Of a stretch of DNA of 9,947 nt, positions 5,565-9,947 are shown one piece after another. This DNA comes from Chloroflexota bacterium. Its GTDB lineage: Bacteria; Chloroflexota; Dehalococcoidia; DSTF01; RBG-16-68-14. The stretch lies in NCBI GenBank assembly GCA_022573935.1, contig JACZTE010000018.1, forward strand, positions 1-9,947. The letters run 5' to 3'. Within the stretch, counting starts at the first letter, position 1. Each line of letters begins with the position of its first letter. A program made the position numbers and the translations under genes. Below the pieces are notes generated by a model. The model searched no databases and was not told the DNA's origin. It saw nothing but the letters and a program-made list of their open reading frames with translations.

Positions 5565-6353
5565 TTACTGTTCCTGAATCTGGATCGTCTGGATCTCCGT
5601 GCCAACCGTCAGCTGCGCCGCCACGTCCAGGCCGGAGAGCACCCGACCGAAGGCGGTAGAGCTTCCGTCCAGCTCTGGCCGATCGCTCAAGGCGATGAAG
5701 AACTGGCTGCCGCCGGAGTCCGGCGTATTGCGATCGATAGCCATGGCCAGCACACCCGCCTCGAAGGGCGTGTCGTTGATCTCGTCGGGGATCGTGTAGC
5801 CCGGCCCACCGGTGCCGCGACAGGCAGAGCTGCCCGCGGTGCAGGACGGATCGCCGGCAATGACGGTAAAGTCCTCCAGCGCGTAGTGGAAGATGAGGCC
5901 GTCGTAGAAGCCCTCCCGCGCTAGAAATACGAAGTTGTTCACCGCTTGAAGCGCCTGGCCGGGGAGGAGCTCGATCTGAATATCGCCCAGCTCCGTCTCG
6001 ATCGTCGCCAGGTACGTCTTCTCGGGATCGATGCTCAGAGCGGGTGGACTAGTATACTGCCGCAACTCGGCCGTAGGCTCCGGGGTCACACCGGAGTTGT
6101 CGAAGTCATCGTCTTCGTCAGGGAGAACGAAGCTTGAGTTCGAGTGGATGCCCCCGCCCCCACCGAAAGCGCCGGTACCAAAGATGGCGATGCCGCCGCC
6201 GACAGCCAGCGCCAATGCCATGGCGACGAAGACCACCCGCACCATCTGAGGGTTGCCGAGGAAGCCGAGGACGCCGGTAGGTCGCACATCGCCGGCGTAG
6301 GCGCTGACGGCTTGGTGGCGCTTGCGGCGTCGTTTGGTCTGTTGTTTCGGCAT
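5565..6353 (-). CDS. Membrane-anchored cyclophilin-like peptidyl-prolyl isomerase with altered active site, 262 aa
   Basis: A strongly basic start (KQQTKRRRKRH), one membrane helix at about 37-60 (VRVVFVAMALALAVGGGIAIF), a Gly-rich and acidic linker (61-90) and a cyclophilin domain from about 112 to the end, probably outside the membrane. Cyclophilin marks include TELGDIQIELLP, AVNNFVFLAREGFYDGLIFH, GGPGYTIPDE, GVLAMA, SGGSQFFI and AFGRVLSGLDV. The catalytic Arg of the FHR motif is replaced by Tyr (Y157 in FHYAL), and the following FM.Q motif reads FTVI (F162, T163, I165); Q217 and F219 of the SQFF motif remain. It may therefore be a weak isomerase or a binding/chaperone domain, which is inference. 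The start ATG has no good Shine-Dalgarno; a TATAGT box at 6370-6365 lies only 11 nt upstream, so a nearly leaderless transcript is possible. Confidence 0.85.
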   Translation of the reverse strand: MPKQQTKRRRKRHQAVSAYAGDVRPTGVLGFLGNPQMVRVVFVAMALALAVGGGIAIFGTGAFGGGGGIHSNSSFVLPDEDDDFDNSGVTPEPTAELRQYTSPPALSIDPEKTYLATIETELGDIQIELLPGQALQAVNNFVFLAREGFYDGLIFHYALEDFTVIAGDPSCTAGSSACRGTGGPGYTIPDEINDTPFEAGVLAMAIDRNTPDSGGSQFFIALSDRPELDGSSTAFGRVLSGLDVAAQLTVGTEIQTIQIQEQ

Positions 6354-6364
6354 AACTCTACTCG

Positions 6365-6370
6365 ACTATA
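6365..6370 (-). promoter_or_regulatory. Possible -10 box of the cyclophilin-like gene
   Basis: TATAGT on the - strand, ending 11 nt before the start codon; the -35 region is poor (TTTCGC at 17 bp). If used, the leader is only about 5 nt, consistent with the missing Shine-Dalgarno. Confidence 0.3.
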
Positions 6371-6489
6371 ACAAACGCCTGGTAGCGGCGAAAGCAACGT
6401 CGATCACATATTCAAACGCGGCTGCTCCGGCGCCATTACGTTCGTGACGCGCTCGACGCTCGTGCCGGGCGTCATTGGAGTTGGGACGA

Positions 6490-6564
6490 TGGTACCCCCG
6501 GCGGGACTCGAACCCACGCTTCCGGCTCCGGAGGCCGGCGCTCTATCCACTGAGCTACGGGGGC
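6490..6564 (-). tRNA. tRNA-Arg (anticodon CCG), CCA encoded
   Basis: On the - strand: acceptor GCCCCCG pairs with CGGGGGT (first pair G-U), D arm GCTC/GAGC with loop AGTGGATA, anticodon stem CCGGC/GCCGG around the loop CTCCGGA (anticodon CCG, codon CGG), a 4-nt variable loop and T arm GTGGG-TTCGAGT-CCCGC. The discriminator is A (6493), followed by encoded CCA (6492-6490). Codon CGG is expected to be common in a genome of this GC content. Confidence 0.96.
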
Positions 6565-6576
6565 GCCTGTGTGGCA

Positions 6577-6606
6577 ATCGTATCGACCCGCACTGGGCAT
6601 TCGCAA
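6577..6606 (-). promoter_or_regulatory. Predicted tRNA-Arg promoter
   Basis: On the - strand, TTGCGA (6606-6601), an 18-bp spacer and TACGAT (6582-6577), 12 nt before the mature 5' end. Moderate match to consensus, with position exactly as expected. Confidence 0.45.
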
Positions 6607-6625
6607 GTGCGGCGCGGCTAGCGCC

Positions 6626-6653
6626 TTGACAACCGCCGTGACAGCGCTATACT
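6626..6653 (+). promoter_or_regulatory. Strong promoter-like element upstream of the 42-codon ORF
   Basis: A perfect TTGACA (6626-6631), a 16-bp spacer and TATACT (6648-6653). No recognised gene follows on the + strand; the first good ribosome-binding site is at 6786, so the leader would be about 137 nt. It contains a 7-bp pairing AGGCGAG (6705-6711) with CTCGCCT (6748-6754). Confidence 0.5.
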
Positions 6654-6730
6654 TGGGGCGGCTGGTGGCCTACGCAACCCCGCCTCGTGTTGCCGCGCAG
6701 TGTGAGGCGAGTGCCTGCACGTATCATCGT

Positions 6731-6759
6731 TTGACAGCCAGCACCGCCTCGCCTAACTT
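6731..6759 (+). promoter_or_regulatory. Second TTGACA promoter-like element
   Basis: TTGACA (6731-6736), a 17-bp spacer and a weak -10 box TAACTT (6754-6759). If active, transcription would start about 30 nt before the small ORF at 6797. Weaker than the element at 6626. Confidence 0.35.
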
Positions 6760-6796
6760 GTAGCCATCAAGCAAGGGCTAAGGATGGAGGTTTGAA

Positions 6797-6925
6797 GTGC
6801 AGAAATTTGTCGGAGCGATTCGCTTCAACAACGCCAAGCCCAAGGCTAAGCCCTCCGGCAACCGAGACCCAGGGTGGCGCACTGCGGAGCGATTGTGGCC
6901 AGCTGTGACGGTTCAATTCGTGTAA
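6797..6925 (+). CDS. Candidate small protein, 42 aa, with strong ribosome-binding site
   Basis: GGAGG (6786-6790) stands 6 nt before a GTG start, an ideal Shine-Dalgarno, and an open frame of 42 codons runs to TAA at 6923. The product begins MQKFVGAIRFNNAKPKAKPS and ends WRTAERLWPAVTVQFV. It is basic, without membrane segment or cysteine, and matches no family I recognise. Two promoter-like elements lie upstream. Base composition is intermediate between the GC-rich flanks and the AT-rich island that begins right after its stop. It could be a genuine small protein, a truncated gene remnant, or chance. Confidence 0.4.
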   Translation: MQKFVGAIRFNNAKPKAKPSGNRDPGWRTAERLWPAVTVQFV

Positions 6926-7150
6926 AGAAGAGTTTCTATCAATCGCTTAAGCTTGCTAAGAGTGCAACTACAATTGAGACCAATAAGGTCGATGTCCAGA
7001 ATATCGGGTTAGTTACTGTCTTCCTAAAGGATAGCTTTCGAAACCTTACATGAAAGGGAAAACTAATCGCCGCAGTCAACAACGTGATTATTGCAACTCT
7101 AACAATAAATTCAAGATCAAACTCCATAAGAGATCCCTTCTTAACTTAGG
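6926..7150. other. AT-rich island
   Basis: A hand count over 6961-7140 gives 70 G/C in 180 bases, about 39%, against clearly GC-rich genes on both sides. The change is sharp at both ends. It holds the 62-aa membrane ORF on the - strand. No terminal inverted repeats or target-site duplications were seen. This suggests a small acquired segment or relaxed selection. Confidence 0.6.
6939..7127 (-). CDS. Small hypothetical membrane protein, two predicted helices, 62 aa
   Basis: Not a recognised family. Two hydrophobic stretches, about residues 7-27 (FIVRVAIITLLTAAISFPFHV) without its last residue being essential, and 43-60 (FWTSTLLVSIVVALLASL), are joined by a strongly basic loop with RFRKLSFRK, predicting a helical hairpin with the loop in the cytoplasm. 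AAGGGA lies about 7 nt before the ATG. The gene is AT-rich, unlike its neighbours, which suggests recent transfer. It starts 43 bp downstream of the aldolase stop on the same strand and no clear terminator lies between, so it may be read from that operon. Small size and unusual composition make this a candidate rather than a certain gene; size and topology are reminiscent of small holin- or toxin-like proteins, but no specific similarity was seen. Confidence 0.5.
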   Translation of the reverse strand: MEFDLEFIVRVAIITLLTAAISFPFHVRFRKLSFRKTVTNPIFWTSTLLVSIVVALLASLSD

Positions 7151-7170
7151 TCACGTTCCGCGCTCCGCGG

Positions 7171-8256
7171 CTAGGGCCGCTGCTCGCGGTAGCCGCGGGC
7201 GGCCACCGGCCACACCTCGACTACTTCGTCGCCGTCGAGCGCGTAGATCGAGTCGTGCAGGTTGATCGTCGGGTCGATGTGCGACGGCCAGAGCTCGATG
7301 CGGTCGCCCACGGCCACGGTGCTCTCGGCGGGCAGCGCGATGCTGGCGTGCTCGTCGCTGAGGAAGACGACGCTCGCGCCTTCGACGCCCTTCACGCTCG
7401 GCCGGCCGTGGTCGAAGGTGCAAGCCTTGTGGCCGCTGTCGGTCACGCAGAGCTCCGGCTTGGGGCGGCTGACCACCGTGCCCAGCACGCTAAAGGCGAG
7501 CTCGAAGGGGATGTCCAGCTTGGCGTAGGCGGTGTCCATCAGCACGTACGAGCCGGCCTGGATCTCCGTGACGCCCTCCATCCCGCCCGTGATATCGTAG
7601 GTTCCCGTGCCGCCCGCGCTGACGATCTCGCAGGGCAGGGCCGCGGCGCGCACCATCCGCGCCGTCTCCAGCAGGCGATCGATCGACTCCGTAGCGCCCG
7701 CCTCGCGCTTCTCGCGCTCTTCGATGCCCACCACGTGGCCCTCGTAGCCCATCAGGCCGCGCAGCCGCACGCCATCGGTCGAAACGACACGCTTCGCCAG
7801 TGCGAGCGCCGGTTCGCCCGGCGCGACCCCGCAGCGCGGCAGGCCGACATCCACGTCGACGAGCACGCCGACCTCGACGCCCTCCGCTCGCGCAGCCTGC
7901 GCCAGCTCCTCCAGCGCGGCCTCCGAGTCGACGGCGACCTTCAGGTCGGCGCGCGCAGCGAGCCTCGCCACCCGCTCAGCCTTGCCCGGCCCGACGACCT
8001 CGTTGGCGATGAGGATGTCATCGGTGAGCCGCTCCGCGACGATCACCTCCGCCTCGCCGACCGTCGCGCAGGTGAGGCCGGTGCAGGAGCCGGCGGCGAG
8101 CTGCCGGCGGGCGATGGCGGGCGTCTTGTGCGCCTTGAAGTGCGGCCGCACCTTGCAGCCTGCGCCGGCGAAGAAGTCGGCCATCCGCGCGATGTTCCGC
8201 TCCATCGCGGCGATGTCGACGACGAGCGCCGGCGTCGGGATCTCATGCAGCTTCAC
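7171..8256 (-). CDS. D-threonine aldolase-like fold-type III PLP enzyme, 361 aa
   Basis: Belongs to the alanine-racemase-fold family that includes D-threonine aldolase and D-serine dehydratase (COG3616). The start IPTPALVVDIAAMERNIARM is typical; the PLP lysine is K41 in RPHFKAHKT. The barrel continues with VDVDVGLPRCGV (133-144), GYEGH (170-174), SAGGTGTYD (213-221) with the phosphate-binding Gly residues, and EIQAGSYVLMD (231-241). The C-terminal metal site reads PSHIDPTINLHD: H326 and D328. Aldolases of the family use His-x-Asp with a divalent metal, whereas eukaryotic D-serine dehydratase uses His-x-Cys with zinc, so cleavage of D-threonine or another beta-hydroxy D-amino acid to glycine plus an aldehyde is favoured. 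The GTG start has GGGAGG 5 nt upstream. It follows the GMC gene by 52 bp on the same strand. D-hydroxyaspartate dehydratase is an alternative. Confidence 0.85.
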   Translation of the reverse strand: MKLHEIPTPALVVDIAAMERNIARMADFFAGAGCKVRPHFKAHKTPAIARRQLAAGSCTGLTCATVGEAEVIVAERLTDDILIANEVVGPGKAERVARLAARADLKVAVDSEAALEELAQAARAEGVEVGVLVDVDVGLPRCGVAPGEPALALAKRVVSTDGVRLRGLMGYEGHVVGIEEREKREAGATESIDRLLETARMVRAAALPCEIVSAGGTGTYDITGGMEGVTEIQAGSYVLMDTAYAKLDIPFELAFSVLGTVVSRPKPELCVTDSGHKACTFDHGRPSVKGVEGASVVFLSDEHASIALPAESTVAVGDRIELWPSHIDPTINLHDSIYALDGDEVVEVWPVAARGYREQRP

Positions 8257-8308
8257 GACAGCCTCCCAGAACTCTACGGCCGCTCGCCGGCTAGACCGCT
8301 TTGCTAGA

Positions 8309-9829
8309 CTAGACCGCGTCCTCGCGCAGCCACTCGCCGAAGCGCTCGCCGATCATGATCGTGGGGATGTTGATGTTCGCGCGCGGTATCGTCGGCATGA
8401 TACTCGCGTCCGCCACGTAGAGCCCCTCCACGCCGAAGACGCGCCCGTACTGATCGACCACGGCCATGGCGTCGTCCGAGTCGCCCATGGGTGCGGTGCC
8501 GCAGGGATGGTAGCCGGAGCCGCAAGCGCGACGTGCCCACGAGCGCAGCTCATCGCGGTCGGCGGCCACCTCGGGCCGGGGCCAGACCATCCCCTGCGAC
8601 AGCTCGCGTATCTCCGGCGTTTCGGCCAGGCGAAGCGCGATCTCCAGCGACTCTACCATCCGTTCCAGGTCCCACGCATCGTGCAGGAAGTCCGGCTCGA
8701 TGTCGGGCTGGGCGTGCGGGTCCGCGCTGGAGAAGACGAGCCGTCCGTGGCCGCGCGGCTTCTCGATCACGGGCGCCAGGCCCAACAGCAGCCCGCCGCG
8801 ATACCCCTGGAGAAACGAGAGCGGTTCGAGCTGCATGTCGTTGAACTCGTCGCTGCCGGCCGCCGTGTAGCGAAGGGTGGTCTGGATCATCGGATCCTCG
8901 AAGCTGGCGACATCCGGCTGGGGGGTCAGCGTGACCACCGTCCCCGGATGATCGAGCAGTCGCGCGCCTACGCCTGGGGCGTCCCGCACGACGGTCACGC
9001 CCAGCCGTTCGAGCACGTCGCGCGGGCCGATGCCGGTGCGCACGAGCACCGCGGGCGTCTGGATCGAGCCGGCCGAGAGCACGATCCGGCGGCCTTCGAT
9101 CGTCTCGACGACGCCGTCGGTCTCCACCTCCAGCCCGCTGACCCGCCCGCCAGAGACGACGACCCGCCGCACCAGGGTGCGAGGCCGGATCGTGAGGTTC
9201 GAGCGCTCGCGGGCAGGCGCAAGGTAGGCCAGGTTGGTGCTGATGCGCACCCCTTCCCGCTTGTTCATCGGGTGAGGCCCAGCGCCGGTCGTCGTCGGAT
9301 CGTTGTGGTCGGGGCAGTCCGGATAGCCAAGCGTCCGGCAGGCATCGAGGAAGGCGCGCTGGATCGGCACCAGCTCCTCGAGCGGGTAACGCCGGATCGG
9401 GATCGGGCCGTCGACGCCGTGGAGTTCGTTCGTCACGTCCTGGTCCGCCTCCAGGCGGATGAACGCGGGGAGACAGCACGACCAGGCCCACTCAGGACAG
9501 CCGGCCTCCGCCCACTCGTCGTAGTCCTCGGGCTGGCCGCGCAGAGCGATACTGGTGTTCACCGCCGATGAGCCGCCGGTCACCTTCCCCCTGGGAAGCG
9601 GTACGTCGGGCCGGCCCTCGGCCCAGGGCAGATAGCGGAAGCCCCAGTCGTGGGCTCGAAGGGAGTTCTTGCGTCCGTCGGTGAGGTCGTCCGGCAGCGA
9701 GTCGCGATCCGGGTAGTCGGGCCCCGCCTCGATCAGCAGCACCCGCTTGCGCGGGTCCTCGGTCACCCGCGCGGCGATCACCGCCCCGGCGGAGCCGGCG
9801 CCTACGACGATGAGATCCCAGTCATCCAT
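8309..9829 (-). CDS. GMC family FAD-dependent oxidoreductase (choline dehydrogenase-like), 506 aa
   Basis: Oxidises an alcohol with FAD as cofactor. N-terminal dinucleotide fold DLIVVGAGSAGAVIAARV (5-22) and VLLIEAGP (30-37); first GMC signature around PRGKVTGGSSAVNTSIALRG (79-98); second signature LSAGSIQTPAVLVRTGIGP (251-269); C-terminal FAD contact VADASIMPTIPRANINIPT (472-490). The catalytic pair is H441 in GYHPCGTAPMG and N487 in the ANINIPT segment, as in choline oxidase/BetA-type members. There is no signal peptide, so it should be cytoplasmic. Length is slightly short of typical BetA (about 550). The substrate cannot be told from sequence: polyethylene glycol, choline-like and sugar alcohols all fall in this family. 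The ATG at 9829 has no clear Shine-Dalgarno. It leads a two-gene operon with the D-threonine aldolase-like gene. Confidence 0.93.
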   Translation of the reverse strand: MDDWDLIVVGAGSAGAVIAARVTEDPRKRVLLIEAGPDYPDRDSLPDDLTDGRKNSLRAHDWGFRYLPWAEGRPDVPLPRGKVTGGSSAVNTSIALRGQPEDYDEWAEAGCPEWAWSCCLPAFIRLEADQDVTNELHGVDGPIPIRRYPLEELVPIQRAFLDACRTLGYPDCPDHNDPTTTGAGPHPMNKREGVRISTNLAYLAPARERSNLTIRPRTLVRRVVVSGGRVSGLEVETDGVVETIEGRRIVLSAGSIQTPAVLVRTGIGPRDVLERLGVTVVRDAPGVGARLLDHPGTVVTLTPQPDVASFEDPMIQTTLRYTAAGSDEFNDMQLEPLSFLQGYRGGLLLGLAPVIEKPRGHGRLVFSSADPHAQPDIEPDFLHDAWDLERMVESLEIALRLAETPEIRELSQGMVWPRPEVAADRDELRSWARRACGSGYHPCGTAPMGDSDDAMAVVDQYGRVFGVEGLYVADASIMPTIPRANINIPTIMIGERFGEWLREDAV

Positions 9830-9879
9830 ACGATCACGCTCAGTCGCACATGTGGGCAGCGCCCCAGTTCAGCCGCCCG

Positions 9880-9885
9880 ATCATA
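9880..9885 (-). promoter_or_regulatory. Possible extended -10 box of the GMC operon
   Basis: On the - strand, TATGAT preceded by TGG (extended -10 pattern TGnTATGAT), about 50 nt before the GMC start codon. A -35-like TTGCTG lies 20 bp upstream, which is too far for a standard promoter. The rest of 9830-9947 shows nothing else. Confidence 0.4.
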
Positions 9886-9947
9886 CCACAGATGGCACCG
9901 GATCCCAGCAACCCACGAAACAGACTCGACGCGCTTGGCACGACCTG

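Noticed and set aside
6455..6473. Weak stem GACGC/GCGTC downstream of tRNA-Arg as terminator
   Set aside because: Only 5 bp with a 9-nt loop and no T-tract; not distinguishable from chance.
7255..8307. + strand open frame of 350 codons opposite the D-threonine aldolase-like gene
   Set aside because: Low-information composition with no recognisable motif; antisense to a well-supported enzyme.
7982..9571. Long + strand open frame (529 codons) opposite the GMC and aldolase genes
   Set aside because: It is a shadow of the GC-rich coding strand: the product is Arg/Ala/His-rich without any domain, while the opposite strand has clear GMC and aldolase motifs.

Overview
GC-rich bacterial chromosome window with compact genes on both strands. 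The gene content suggests a Chloroflexota-type bacterium: a short Cys/His zinc-ribbon protein with the HHW signature, a SufR-like regulator next to Mrp, a class 1B-type PyrD and an acidic DUF5666 protein. That taxonomic guess is inference from gene style, not from a marker gene. Nothing looks like phage, an insertion sequence or CRISPR.

Layout. (1) 1-320: the 3' end of an acidic DUF5666 protein on the + strand and a strong hairpin closing it. (2) 354-3571, all on the - strand, transcription running right to left: a SufR-like Fe-S-sensing regulator, the Fe-S carrier ATPase Mrp/ApbC, then, after a 64-bp gap holding a tandem 17-bp repeat, a NYN-domain putative ribonuclease and a stand-alone receiver protein. 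(3) 3572-3803: a divergent promoter region. (4) 3804-4123: an 87-aa zinc-ribbon protein with its own strong promoter and textbook terminator. (5) 4128-5137: pyrD with a perfect -10 box, and with serine at the position where class 1 enzymes carry the catalytic cysteine. (6) 5172-5248: tRNA-Pro(UGG), then a small two-helix membrane protein. (7) 5565-6353 (-): a membrane-anchored cyclophilin-like protein with a changed active site. (8) 6490-6564 (-): tRNA-Arg(CCG). (9) 6565-7170: a mostly non-coding stretch with two TTGACA promoter-like elements, a 42-codon ORF with a strong Shine-Dalgarno sequence, and an AT-rich island (about 39% GC by hand count) coding a 62-aa two-helix membrane protein on the - strand. 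(10) 7171-9829 (-): a likely operon of a GMC flavoprotein oxidoreductase followed by a D-threonine aldolase-like PLP enzyme.

How the genes may work together. SufR-like regulator plus Mrp form a credible Fe-S supply module in which the sensor controls the carrier. NYN plus receiver are separated by 2 bp and are probably co-translated, suggesting a phosphorylation-linked RNA-metabolism module. GMC oxidoreductase plus D-threonine aldolase suggest catabolism of beta-hydroxy D-amino acids or related alcohols. The remaining genes are housekeeping (pyrimidine synthesis, tRNAs, protein folding). No overt defence system is visible; the most unusual points are the PyrD serine, the degenerate cyclophilin, the tandem repeat before the NYN operon and the two small ORFs in the 6.6-7.15 kb gap.
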